DNA of 62,419 bases from Actinomycetes bacterium (GTDB lineage: Bacteria; Actinomycetota; Actinomycetes; Propionibacteriales; Propionibacteriaceae), in assembly GCA_023458095.1 (NCBI GenBank), contig JAEXAS010000019.1, forward strand, positions 1 through 62,419, written 5' to 3'. The translations under genes and the position numbers were made by a program. The notes beneath the pieces were generated by a model. The model was given only the letters and a program-made list of their open reading frames with translations. It made no database searches and was not told the DNA's origin. Below are positions 8,406-16,773 of this stretch, piece by piece. Numbering within the stretch: position 1 is the stretch's first letter; every line of letters starts with the position of its first letter.

Positions 8406-8702
8406 CTAGCTCGAAACGTCGCGATGCCGATGTGATCGCGCCTCAGCTTGGATGATGTCCCATCGATCCTCGATGAGGGCGATGCGCTTGGCGCGACTCC
8501 AACCCTGGATCTGCTTCTCTAGGGCATAGGCGTGGGCGATGTTGTCGAACTCCTGCGCCCAAGCCAGTTCCACGGGAAGTCGGCGGCTGGTGTACTTGGC
8601 GCCCTTGCCGCTGGCGTGTTGCGCCAATCTCGCCTCCAGGTCGGTCGTGCTTCCGACGTAGAAGCTTCCGTCGCCGCATTTCAGCATGTACGTCCAGGCC
8701 AT
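8406..8702 (-). CDS. GIY-YIG domain endonuclease-like protein (UPF0213/YhbQ type)
   Basis: 98 residues. Single GIY-YIG nuclease domain: WTYMLKCGDGSFYVGSTTDLEARLAQH, where the YML...YVG pair replaces GIY-YIG, then HASGKGAKYTSRRLPVEL and AYALEKQIQGWSRAKRIALIE with the conserved Glu. The family makes small single-domain proteins with possible DNA-nicking activity. ATG 8702 was chosen because the frame upstream of it only translates repeat DNA. The stop codon is three bases from a palindromic repeat unit, and the gene is flanked on both sides by repeat clusters. Confidence 0.88.
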   Translation of the reverse strand: MAWTYMLKCGDGSFYVGSTTDLEARLAQHASGKGAKYTSRRLPVELAWAQEFDNIAHAYALEKQIQGWSRAKRIALIEDRWDIIQAEARSHRHRDVSS

Positions 8703-8819
8703 GGGGTCAGTGTGCTGTGGACGCGATGCGCTGCGACAGCCAGTCGTGCTGATCTGTGGATAGCGGTTCGATGCGTGCCGACCGGTGGGACAAAAGGTGC
8801 TGCGTCCGGTTCGCTCTGC

Positions 8820-9064
8820 GGTTGGTTGAGGAGGCCCGTAGGGCCGTCTCGAAACCTGGCTTCCTTTTCCCCGGTTGGTTGAGGAGGCCCGTAGGGCCGT
8901 CTCGAAACCTCGCGAGGTGGTTTGTGGAGTTGTGGCGGGGGTTTCGAGACGCTCACTTCGTTCGCTCCTCAACCAGCCGTGGGGGAGGGTGTTTGCTGCT
9001 CAGCCAGCCGTAGATGGTTCGCTCTTCGGTTGGTTGAGGAGGCCGGTACGGCCGTCTCGAAACC
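8820..9064. repeat. Interspersed palindromic repeat cluster II (3 A-type, 1 B-type)
   Basis: A-type units at about 8820-8855, 8873-8910 and 9028-9064; a B-type unit at 8939-8978. Same family as at 7981-8403 and 22409-22515. The stretch 8703-9092 otherwise has no supportable gene. Confidence 0.9.
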
Positions 9065-9092
9065 TGATGCCCGACTGACGGTCACCCTGTGG

Positions 9093-9818
9093 CTAGTCGC
9101 CCAGGAAGCGCGGTGTGCGTTTCTCGCGCCAGGCCTGGGCGGCTTCGGCGGCATCACTGCTGGACCAGACCTCGGCATAGCGGGAGGCGGTCTCGGCCTC
9201 ATCAGCCCAGCCGTTGAGGACTCGCTTGGTGTAGGCCAGGGTCAGCGGGGCGAAACCGGAGATCTGTTCGGCCCAGGTGATGGCGGCATCGAGATCTCCG
9301 GATCGGTCGGCCAGGCCGGTGCGCACGGCGGTCGCCGCGTCAATGGTTTCGGCGGCCAACAGCATGCGGCGAGCCAGTCCGTGCCCGGCTAGTCCGGCCA
9401 AAGTGTGGATAGTCCAGGTGTCGACAGCCAGGGCGTTCTTCGCAGTGGGAATCGCAAAGCTCGCCGACGCATCGACGACGCGAAGATCGCAGGCTATGGA
9501 CAGTTGCGCCCCGCCGCCGACGGCCGGGCCGTTGACCGCAGCAATCAGCGGGACGGTGAGTTGCGATAGTCCGTGCAGCATCGCGTACAAGGCGTCGATG
9601 AACTCCCGTCCATAGACCTGCGAAAGATCCGCACCCGAGCAGAACGAACTGCCCATCCCGGTGACCACGATCGCCCGGACGCCCTCGGTGGCGGCTTGCT
9701 TTGTGGTGGCTGTGATGGCGCGGCACAGTTCGATATTCAGTGCGTTGCGTCGATCGGGTCGGTTGAGGGTCAGGAGTGCGACGTCGCCTCGACGTTCGCT
9801 GAGCAGGCAGTCGGTCAT
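9093..9818 (-). CDS. Enoyl-CoA hydratase/isomerase (crotonase) family protein
   Basis: 241 residues, slightly shorter than typical crotonases. Visible: LLTLNRPDRRNALN, the oxyanion-hole segments SSFCSGADLS and GPAVGGGAQLSIACDLRV, and a C-terminal helical lid. It acts on a CoA thioester in the cytoplasm. In GPAVGGGAQLS the position where hydratases usually carry Glu is Ala-Gln, so hydration activity is uncertain; it could be an isomerase or have another crotonase activity. It has no operon partner upstream; the acyltransferase gene begins 29 bases beyond its start, on the same strand. Confidence 0.85.
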   Translation of the reverse strand: MTDCLLSERRGDVALLTLNRPDRRNALNIELCRAITATTKQAATEGVRAIVVTGMGSSFCSGADLSQVYGREFIDALYAMLHGLSQLTVPLIAAVNGPAVGGGAQLSIACDLRVVDASASFAIPTAKNALAVDTWTIHTLAGLAGHGLARRMLLAAETIDAATAVRTGLADRSGDLDAAITWAEQISGFAPLTLAYTKRVLNGWADEAETASRYAEVWSSSDAAEAAQAWREKRTPRFLGD

Positions 9819-9847
9819 ACCGCCGAACTTAGTGCTCGGCAGGTGTC

Positions 9848-10420
9848 TCAGGCACCACGGCTTTCGATGGAGAGTCGTGGTTGGACGCTCTTGAGGGCAT
9901 GGAAGCCCGCCTTGTCGGCGTAGAAGGCGCGAATCACGTCCATATCCGCAGTGGGGTCACCGGTGAGTTCGATGGTCGGGCCCAATCCGGTGGTCATGGT
10001 GTTGCGGTCGACGAAGGCCAAGGTGACCGGCAGCTTGGCGTCCAGAGCGAGTCGGTAGAAGCCGGACTTCCAGTTGCGTCCGGCGCTGCGGGTGCCCTCG
10101 GGGGTGATCACGATCGAGATGTTTTGGTCGCTTTGCTGGGTGAGGACCTGTTGCACGATGGTGCCGGGGTTGCCCCGATCCACCGAGATGCCGCCTAGGG
10201 CCCGCATGATGGGGCCGCGCCACCCGGTGAACAAGGTGTGCTTTCCCAGCCATTTCATGGAGATGTTGGAACGCCAACAGATGGCGAGCATGAAGACGAA
10301 GTCCCAGTTGGAGGTATGCGGGGCTCCGATGATGATCCGGGGCCGGTTCGGCTGCGGTTCGTTGTTCAGGGTCCAGCGACTGAAGCGCCAGTAGGTGCGG
10401 GCGATGCCGTTTCGGATCAT
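9848..10420 (-). CDS. 1-acylglycerol-3-phosphate acyltransferase-like (PlsC family) protein
   Basis: 190 residues, one PlsC domain. Acyltransferase motif I is APHTSNWDF (H-x4-D), followed by GGISVDRG and motif III VITPEGTRS. It is shorter than PlsC and lacks an obvious N-terminal membrane anchor. Related short proteins are annotated as lyso-phospholipid acyltransferases. Likely acylates a lipid acceptor at the membrane. It lies in the same orientation upstream of the crotonase, possibly co-transcribed. Confidence 0.85.
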   Translation of the reverse strand: MIRNGIARTYWRFSRWTLNNEPQPNRPRIIIGAPHTSNWDFVFMLAICWRSNISMKWLGKHTLFTGWRGPIMRALGGISVDRGNPGTIVQQVLTQQSDQNISIVITPEGTRSAGRNWKSGFYRLALDAKLPVTLAFVDRNTMTTGLGPTIELTGDPTADMDVIRAFYADKAGFHALKSVQPRLSIESRGA

Positions 10421-10461
10421 TACGTGACACTACGCCCCCGGGCCGTGAGTCACTGCATCGG

Positions 10462-10728
10462 TCACGACTTATCGGTCGAGCGGCCCTTCCACCACGTCCA
10501 GACTGCAGTGACGATCAGTGCCCCCACGAGCGAGCCGATGATGCCAGAGGGGCCGAATTCCAGGCCCTCACCGGACAGGAGGCTGAGCAGTAGGCCGCCC
10601 ACGAAAGAGCCGAGCAGGCCGGCGACAATCGCCAGCGTCCAGTCCAGGCCCTTGCGGGAACGGCCCAGGATGAGTTGTGCACCAGCACCGACGAGCATGC
10701 CGAACAAGACCAAGCCAATGATGAGCAT
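10462..10728 (-). CDS. GlsB/YeaQ/YmgE-family small membrane protein
   Basis: 88 residues with three hydrophobic segments (LIIGLVLFGMLVGAGAQLIL, WTLAIVAGLLGSFVGGLLL, GIIGSLVGALIVTAVWTWW) and the Gly-rich pattern of transglycosylase-associated/GlsB stress proteins. Integral membrane; function is not established beyond a link to general stress. Confidence 0.85.
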   Translation of the reverse strand: MLIIGLVLFGMLVGAGAQLILGRSRKGLDWTLAIVAGLLGSFVGGLLLSLLSGEGLEFGPSGIIGSLVGALIVTAVWTWWKGRSTDKS

Positions 10729-10861
10729 GACGCCAGCCTAGGGGCGGTGGGGTCGCTGGCAGGCGTGTTGGAATTGTCGACAGCGAGATCTGCGTAGCGG
10801 CGCCATCACATTGAGCACCAATGCCCCCGGGGGTATATTGAAGGGCGGCGAGAGGAGACCT

Positions 10862-11122
10862 GTGTCAGCGACATCCACAAAGCATCGAGTGCTGGTGTTC
10901 ACCACCCCGACCTGTTCGTGGTGCACCCGGGTGAAGGCCTATCTGCGTGAGAATCGGGTGCCGTTTCGTGAGATCGACATCACTCGTGATCCGAAGGCCG
11001 CCGACAATCTGGTCCGCAAAACCGGGCAGACCGGTGTACCGGTCGTCGAGATCGACGGACGCCCCGTGGTGGGATTCGACAAGCCTCGCATCGACGCCCT
11101 GCTGGGTTTGCGTGGACGCTGA
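10862..11122 (+). CDS. Glutaredoxin-like (mycoredoxin-type) protein
   Basis: 86 residues, thioredoxin fold: VLVFTTPTCSWCTRVKAYL with active-site CSWC, VPFREIDITRDP, then TGVPVVEIDG (cis-Pro) and GFDKPRIDALL. Expected to reduce mixed disulfides (mycothiol in actinomycetes). GTG 10862 is chosen because GAGAGGAG ends five bases upstream; a longer frame lacks such a site. A TATATT element at about 10841 could be the -10 box. Confidence 0.88.
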   Translation: MSATSTKHRVLVFTTPTCSWCTRVKAYLRENRVPFREIDITRDPKAADNLVRKTGQTGVPVVEIDGRPVVGFDKPRIDALLGLRGR

Positions 11123-11196
11123 TCGGCCCGAGGGTTCGTCTCGTCAGGGGCCTCCGCTAGAGTGGCGGGGCTTGTCCGTCGTCGGAAGGAAACGTT

Positions 11197-11469
11197 GTGA
11201 GTGAAACCGTGCAGCCACTGGGCTCCCGGGTTCTGGTGGAGGTATCCGAAGAGGAGAGCGTTACCGCCAGTGGCCTGGTCATCCCCGATACTGCGAAATC
11301 CAAGCAGCAGCGTGGCGTTGTCGTCGCCGTTGGTGACGACGAAGAGTTGATCAAGGTGAAGCCCGGCGAAGTCGTGCTCTTTCCGGAGTACACCGGTGCT
11401 GAGATTCGCATGAACGGTCACGAATACTTGGTGATTGATGCCACTGAATTGTTGGCGGTCCTGCGCTAG
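11197..11469 (+). CDS. GroES-type co-chaperonin (Cpn10), solitary
   Basis: 90 residues. Matches Cpn10: VQPLGSRVLVEVSEEE, the mobile-loop hydrophobic tripeptide in TASGLVIPDTAKSKQQRGVV, and the C-terminal VLFPEYTGAEIRMNGHEYLV. It starts at GTG 11197 after GGAAGGAAA. No groEL follows (the next gene is on the other strand), and it is shorter and more divergent than a usual actinobacterial GroES, so it is probably a second copy or a specialised paralogue. Confidence 0.85.
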   Translation: MSETVQPLGSRVLVEVSEEESVTASGLVIPDTAKSKQQRGVVVAVGDDEELIKVKPGEVVLFPEYTGAEIRMNGHEYLVIDATELLAVLR

Positions 11470-11526
11470 TTCTTCAGCCATCGACCGCGCTGCCCAGGTG
11501 ATTCGGGCGGCGCGGTCGATGTGCGT

Positions 11527-12240
11527 CTAGCGGTTGCTGAGTTGGCGCCAGCGGCCGAGAGCGCCTTGCCATTGCTCGTCGTCGGATTGGTCTGGGCTGA
11601 TGCTTCGGGGTGGCGGAGAGGGTGGAGCCTCAGTGCACTTCTGGCAGGCCCAGGTGCAAGGGTCGTGGGGTCCGTCGCCTGCGTGCAGCACCATGGCGGT
11701 GTGACAAACCGGGCAGCTGGGAATGGCCGTGGCAGGACTGGTGGGGATACTCCGGTTCGGTGGAGGAATCGGGGTGGCCGGTTGAATCGGCCCGATGGAC
11801 AGCAGTTGGGCCACGGCCTCGCCGTCCAGCACCGTGATTCGGGTGGTTGCGGCGAACTCCTGAGCTTCCTGGGTAAAGGCGCAGGCGGTGATGGCGATTC
11901 CCCAGGTGGCTGATTGGGCCGTGACTGCCTGATCCAATCGGCGAACCAACTCCAGGCCGGACTCGGCGACTCGGTGGTGCTCGAAGGTCACCAGGATGCG
12001 ATCGCTGCCGCGGAGCAGCACCAGGTCCACTCCGTGTGCGGACTTTTCGACGAACTGAACCTGATAACCCTGCTGCCGGTAGGCATCGCTGACCACCTGG
12101 GTGAACTGCACTGCACCCAACTGGCGCAGCCAATCCGGGCCGCGGATCTCGTCAGGAACACCACGGCTCGCCTCGGGCTCCGGCGGGGTCGGGTTTCGCA
12201 GGGCGCCGTGGGTCCAGGGGGTCTGGAGTGTTTCAGTCAT
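11527..12240 (-). CDS. Mrr-like restriction-endonuclease-fold protein with C-terminal zinc ribbon
   Basis: About 237 residues (ATG 12240; ATG 12249 also possible). Residues 45-150 look like a Mrr_cat/PD-(D/E)XK fold: FTQVVSDAYRQQGYQVQFVEKSAHGVDLVLLRG then ILVTFEHH. In active Mrr domains the strand after the D carries Q/E-x-K; here it reads TFEHH, so the catalytic Lys is absent. The C-terminal region has CPVCHTAM and a second CTWACQKC pair, a zinc-ribbon-like set. It may bind DNA without cutting it. It is convergent with groES. Confidence 0.65.
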   Translation of the reverse strand: MTETLQTPWTHGALRNPTPPEPEASRGVPDEIRGPDWLRQLGAVQFTQVVSDAYRQQGYQVQFVEKSAHGVDLVLLRGSDRILVTFEHHRVAESGLELVRRLDQAVTAQSATWGIAITACAFTQEAQEFAATTRITVLDGEAVAQLLSIGPIQPATPIPPPNRSIPTSPATAIPSCPVCHTAMVLHAGDGPHDPCTWACQKCTEAPPSPPPRSISPDQSDDEQWQGALGRWRQLSNR

Positions 12241-12344
12241 GGGGGGCAATCGTTGTGGATATGGCTCTCAGCGGACTCTATTCGCCCCGGCGGGAGGAGC
12301 GTCAGTCCTCGTTCGGGGACATTTTCGCCAACTCTGATGCTCCT

Positions 12345-12767
12345 TCAGGCCGCAAGCAGTGAGTCGATGCGTTGCGCCAGGAAGGTCTCGTTCTGGGCGC
12401 CCACGATGCGATCCACAGCGACCCCGTCGCGAGCGAAGACCAAGGTGGGAATGGACTGGGCATCAAAGCGAGCAGAGGCGCGTGGGTTGTGGTCGACGTT
12501 GACCTTCACCACCTTGATCTTTCCCGCATAGCGCACCGAGAGCTGCTCCAGGATGGGGGCAACCATTCGGCAGGGGCCACACCAGGGCGCCCACAGGTCA
12601 ATGAGCACCAGGTGATTGGTCTTGAGGGCTGCGTCGAGGTCGGAGTCGGTCGCACTCACCAGCCAGGGCAGTGGGCCATGGCAGGACGCGCACAGGGGGC
12701 GTCCCGCAGACGCCACCGGCACTCGATTCTTGGTGTGGCAAGCCGGACACAGGCTGATCGAACTCAT
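12345..12767 (-). CDS. trxC: Thioredoxin 2-type (TrxC-like) protein with N-terminal zinc ribbon
   Basis: 140 residues. The N-terminal CPACHTKNRV...LCASCHGPL gives two CxxC pairs that bind zinc, as in TrxC. The thioredoxin domain has APWCGPCRM and the cis-Pro in SIPTLVF. It reduces protein disulfides in the cytoplasm. ATG 12767 starts just before the zinc motif. It is divergent from padR, sharing a 90-base promoter region. Confidence 0.9.
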   Translation of the reverse strand: MSSISLCPACHTKNRVPVASAGRPLCASCHGPLPWLVSATDSDLDAALKTNHLVLIDLWAPWCGPCRMVAPILEQLSVRYAGKIKVVKVNVDHNPRASARFDAQSIPTLVFARDGVAVDRIVGAQNETFLAQRIDSLLAA

Positions 12768-12809
12768 AGCCTCCACGGTACCCGCAGGACGTATCCGAAC
12801 CACCGGGTA

Positions 12810-12829
12810 CGATAGTTAACGACATATCG
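12810..12829. promoter_or_regulatory. Candidate PadR operator CGATA-N10-TATCG
   Basis: Inverted arms CGATA (12810-12814) and TATCG (12825-12829) enclose an AT-rich centre immediately upstream of the padR ribosome-binding site and between padR and trxC. PadR repressors usually bind such AT-rich dyads in their own promoters; the assignment is inference. Confidence 0.45.
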
Positions 12830-12854
12830 CAATATGGCTTGAGAGGAGCCTGTG

Positions 12855-13403
12855 ATGTCCCATACTCAAGACGCATTCGCTGACCCGGCGGTGTTCCTGC
12901 GCAAGTTGGCCGACTGGGGCATGAAGGGGTCGCTGGCCGGTGGCCTGGGTGCCCATCCGCGGGCCCGGCGCGGTGATACCCGTGCGGCGATCCTCAAGGT
13001 GCTGGCCGAGAAGCCGATGCATGGCTACCAGATCATTCAGGAACTCGGACAACGCAGCGGCGGCTTGTGGCGACCCAGTGCCGGATCGGTGTATCCGACC
13101 TTGCAGATGTTGGCTGATGAGGGCCTGATCGTCGCCACCGAGACTGCGGGAAAGAAGGTCTTCTCCCTCACTGTCGACGGCGAGGCCGCCGTCGCCGACC
13201 TCGCCGATGAACCAGCGCCGTGGGATGTCGCGGCGGCGCTCGGTGATGTCTCTGGGGTCCTCGAATTGCGTGAGGCCGGTGCACGGCTGGCTTCGGCGGT
13301 GCTGCAGGTGGCCCGGACGCCAGACAAGGACAAGACCGACAAGGTGGTGGAGATTCTCAACTCCGCACGCAAGCAGGTCTACACCCTGTTGGCCGAGGAC
13401 TGA
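12855..13403 (+). CDS. PadR-family transcriptional regulator
   Basis: 182 residues. After a non-conserved N-terminal 45 residues comes the PadR winged helix: RAAILKVLAEKPMHGYQIIQELGQRSGG, SAGSVYPTLQMLADEGLI, KKVFSLTVDGEAA. The C-terminal half is the helical dimerisation arm. GAGAGGAG at 12841-12848 supports ATG 12855 (GTG 12852 adds one residue). The next gene begins 7 bases after the stop, so PadR and the ABC1 kinase form an operon, probably autoregulated through the dyad upstream. Confidence 0.9.
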   Translation: MSHTQDAFADPAVFLRKLADWGMKGSLAGGLGAHPRARRGDTRAAILKVLAEKPMHGYQIIQELGQRSGGLWRPSAGSVYPTLQMLADEGLIVATETAGKKVFSLTVDGEAAVADLADEPAPWDVAAALGDVSGVLELREAGARLASAVLQVARTPDKDKTDKVVEILNSARKQVYTLLAED

Positions 13404-13410
13404 CGCTGCA

Positions 13411-15090
13411 ATGACCTCGGCCCAGCTTCGTGCCCGCTATCGGCGGATCCTCGGCTTCTTCAGCGTGGTCACCGCGAGCTTCATCTACTGGGAGATCCTG
13501 CTGCCGAAGATCGGCTTGACCCGATGGTCGGATCGATCCCGGCAGAAGCGCAACCGGGCTATCGCTGCACGATTTCGAACGCTGGCGATCCGGCAGGGCG
13601 GCCTCATGATCAAGGTCGGACAGTTCCTCTCGGCCCGTTTGGATGTATTGCCGGTCGAGATCACCGAAGAACTGTCTGGGCTGCAGGACGAAGTGCCGCC
13701 AGCCCCTTTTGCTGCCATCAGATCGCGGGCCGAGCAGGAATACGGGCGTCGGTTGGAGGAGGTCTTCGCCAGCTTCGACGCCGAGCCCTTGGCTGCGGCA
13801 TCCCTGGGGCAGGCGCACCGTGCGGTGCTCCGCGCTGAAGATGCTGAGGAAACCGGCTTCGCTGACGTGGTGGTGAAGGTGCAGCGTCCCGATATCGACA
13901 AGATCGTCGATGTCGATCTGGCAGCCCTGCGTCGGGTGGGCAGATGGCTCACCCGCTATGAGCCGGTGAGCAGTCGGGCCGATGTGCCGGCGCTGGTGGA
14001 GGAGTTCGCCACCACGACCTTGGCGGAGATCGATTATCTGGCCGAGGCGAGCAATGCGGCTCATTTCGCTGAGGCATTCCCCGACCCGACGGTGGTTCGA
14101 GTGCCGGAGGTCGCCTGGGAGCTGACGACGACCAGGGTGCTCACCCTGGAGGACGTCACTGCGATCCGGATCGGGGATCACGAGGCTATTGCCGCAGCGG
14201 GAATTGATCGAGAGCAGGTGGCGCACCGCCTGGTGGAGACCTATCTGCAGCAAATCTTCACCGATGGGGTGTTCCACGCCGACCCACACCCCGGAAATCT
14301 GTTCGTCGAACCGGCTGGTCCCAACGGCGAATTTCGGTTGACCTTCATCGACTTCGGCATGGTGGGTCAGATCGCCGACGACATGCGCGATGGGTTGCGG
14401 GAGGCGTTGATCGGTATTGCCCTTCAGGACGCCGCCCGCCTGGTGGGTGCTTTCAAAGACCTCCACGTCCTGCTGCCCACCGCCGATGTGAAACTCCTGG
14501 AGTTGGCTGCAGCTCAGGTTTTTGACCGTTTTGGAGGCATGACGATGGGTGACCTTCGTGATGTCAGTCACGAGGAGATGATGAGTTTCGGCCTGCAGTT
14601 CCGCGATCTCATGGTGAGCATGCCCTTCCAGTTGCCGGAAAACCTGCTGCTCTTGGGTCGCAGCATCGCGATGCTGTCGGGTCTGTGCACGGGACTGGAG
14701 CCGAAGTTCAATGTCTGGTCGGCACTGGCGCCGTACACCGCCAAGCTGGTCGCCGGGGATGAGGGTGAGGGGCAGTCTTGGCAGGTGATCAAGGACGAGG
14801 GAGTCAAGGTTGCTCAAACCTTGATGGCGCTGCCTGGACGCCTGGATCGGTTGTTGGCTACCGCCGAGCGTGGCGAAATGGCAGTGCGAACCCCACTGCT
14901 CGAGATTCGGGTGCGGCGTATGGAGCGGGCCATGAACCGAATGGTCTTCGTCACGATGTTCGCCGCACTGCTCTTGGCTTCAACGATGTTGTGGGCTGCT
15001 GAGCCGACCCTGGCCAAGGTGCTCATGGGTGCCTCGGTGTTGCCGCTGATTCCGGTGATCTTTGGGAATCGGAGACAGCCGCCGGGGTGA
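13411..15090 (+). CDS. ABC1/UbiB-family atypical protein kinase-like ATPase
   Basis: 559 residues. The UbiB/AarF signature set is complete: KxGQ motif in GGLMIKVGQFLSARLDVLP, ASLGQAHRA loop, the invariant Lys of DVVVKVQRP, HADPHPGNLF, and the metal-binding FIDFGMVG. The C-terminus has a membrane-anchoring hairpin (FVTMFAALLLASTMLWA, VLMGASVLPLIPVIF). Relatives support quinone or lipid metabolism. It is coupled to padR, which probably controls it. ATG 13411 lies just after the padR stop. Confidence 0.92.
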   Translation: MTSAQLRARYRRILGFFSVVTASFIYWEILLPKIGLTRWSDRSRQKRNRAIAARFRTLAIRQGGLMIKVGQFLSARLDVLPVEITEELSGLQDEVPPAPFAAIRSRAEQEYGRRLEEVFASFDAEPLAAASLGQAHRAVLRAEDAEETGFADVVVKVQRPDIDKIVDVDLAALRRVGRWLTRYEPVSSRADVPALVEEFATTTLAEIDYLAEASNAAHFAEAFPDPTVVRVPEVAWELTTTRVLTLEDVTAIRIGDHEAIAAAGIDREQVAHRLVETYLQQIFTDGVFHADPHPGNLFVEPAGPNGEFRLTFIDFGMVGQIADDMRDGLREALIGIALQDAARLVGAFKDLHVLLPTADVKLLELAAAQVFDRFGGMTMGDLRDVSHEEMMSFGLQFRDLMVSMPFQLPENLLLLGRSIAMLSGLCTGLEPKFNVWSALAPYTAKLVAGDEGEGQSWQVIKDEGVKVAQTLMALPGRLDRLLATAERGEMAVRTPLLEIRVRRMERAMNRMVFVTMFAALLLASTMLWAAEPTLAKVLMGASVLPLIPVIFGNRRQPPG

Positions 15091-15285
15091 CTCCCGATCG
15101 ATTGAATCGTCACTAGTCGGCGTGTCTCTGGCTTTGTTGCTGGTGGGCTTTCCTGAGCGGCCCTCGGTGGTGCAGTATTGCCCTGCTGGCCGCGCGGTCC
15201 GAGATTGGATCTGGCGAGGCCATGGCAATGCGGACGCATAGGGGAAATGGGTCCGTACTTCATCGGGGATTTGATCGGGGGACAT

Positions 15286-16479
15286 GTGAGAAGGAATTCT
15301 GTGCGCCTGGTTGTCGGGGGAGTGGCTGCTTTGGCGCTACTCCTGCCTGGGACTTTGCCAAGTTGGGCGGCTGGGCAGAGCTATACGGTGAGCGGTGTTG
15401 TGACACTGGACGGCAAGCCGACTGCGGGCGTTGAAGTGTGTGATCTGTTCGATGACACCATCTGTGCAACGACTGCCGCTGACGGTAGCTACACCGTGGA
15501 GCCGCTCAGTCACGAGTATCACAGCCCTATGGGAATTGAGTCGCGCACCTGCATCATGGTGCGTCCTGGGCCCACCCTGATTGATGCGTTCGAAGGCATC
15601 GACTGGATGTCGCGAGTGAGCAACGAATGCGCGGTTCGGATCGGGGGCACAGAAACATCAGTCACCCGCGACTTCTACCTGAGTTCCTATCCTCGCTCCT
15701 GGGGGCGAGTCGTCAACGGTGCGGGGCGGCCGATCTCCGGGGCGGCTGTGGATAGTGGTCGAGGACGCGCCGTGACCCTCACTGATGACCACGGGCGATT
15801 CTCGGTGAAAATGGGCCCATATTCGTATGACGAGCATTACCTGACGATTGCCGCAAAGGGCTACCAAAGCATGGTGACACGTTTCTCGCACGATGGTGCT
15901 CTGGGCACGATCATGATGGCTCCTGCGGGCGCCGACACCCTGAAGTCGATCAGCGGGCATGTGCTGGATGCCGCAGGTCGTCCCTATGTGGGAGTGCGCT
16001 TGTGCGTCGTTGACGGAGCCTGCTTCGCCACCGCCGGAAGTGACGGCAGCTATTACGGCCTGGTGGTGCCGCCGGGTGACACCTGGGGATCGGGGATGGG
16101 CTTTGAGCTTTATCGGCCGGAGAGTGTGACCCCGGTCTTGAGGAATGATGCCTCCATGTATATCGGCGGCAACATGGTGACCAACGTCGACTTCCGTTTG
16201 AACAGCGCACGCCGCATCGTGGGGAAGACCCCGAAGATCAGTGGGGCGCCCAAGATCGGCACACGGTTGACCGTGAAACTGGGGACCTAGCTCCCGAAGC
16301 CGTTGTCTATCCGGTGCACGTGGTATGTCGGGTCGAAGGTCGTCAAGAGCAGTTGCTCGTCTCTGAAGGTGAAGGCGTCCTACCGAGGCAAGCGGATTCG
16401 GGTCAAGGTCACTGGTTCCCGGGCGGGGTATGCCAGCAAGACCTTCGCCAGTCGCGCCACCTCGCGGGTCTATCGCTAG
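15286..16479 (+). pseudogene. Secreted carboxypeptidase-regulatory-like protein, interrupted by in-frame TAG
   Basis: GTG 15286 begins VRRNSVRLVVGG, aligned with the start of the paralogue at 16774; the open part ends at 16290 (334 codons). It has a signal peptide and CarboxypepD_reg-like beta-sandwich repeats (YTVSGVVTLDGKPTAGVEVCD, GRVVNGAGRPISGAAV, ISGHVLDAAGRPYVGVRL). At 16288 TAG replaces the Trp codon of the paralogue's GAWLPAP. The same frame continues without other stops to TAG 16477-16479, still encoding IRCTWYVGSKVV, KASYRGKRIRVKVTGSRAGY and TSRVYR. The last domain is thus separated by a single nonsense change. A sequencing error or a truncated but used product are alternatives. Confidence 0.85.
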
Positions 16480-16506
16480 GCGTCAATCAGACTGGTCAGT
16501 TCTGGC

Positions 16507-16544
16507 CGGGTGGGGCCATCGGGGGAATCCGATGGCCCCACCCG
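16507..16544 (+). terminator. Strong hairpin after the interrupted gene
   Basis: A perfect 16-base stem (16507-16522 with 16529-16544) and a 6-base loop, 28 bases past 16479 and followed by CATTTG. The position after the full-length frame, not after the premature stop, fits an originally longer gene. Confidence 0.75.
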
Positions 16545-16773
16545 CATTTGTGCATTCTTGATGCTGTCCGGTATCAAGGCCCCGGTATCGAGTGCGAATC
16601 GATACAATCTTGAGGGTTGCTCGCCTGGCGGGATGGGAGATGCATTTTGGTGTCTTTTGAGGCATCATGGCTCCCGGGCTGAAAGCCGGAAGAGTCCATT
16701 GGGAAATGATCTCTCGACAGGGATGTGGCTTTTGACAATGGCCCAGGGGACGATCAGTTATCGGGGGAGTGGA

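Noticed and set aside
7981..9064. CRISPR array
   Set aside because: Units are palindromic with irregular spacing and conserved spacers; no cas genes.
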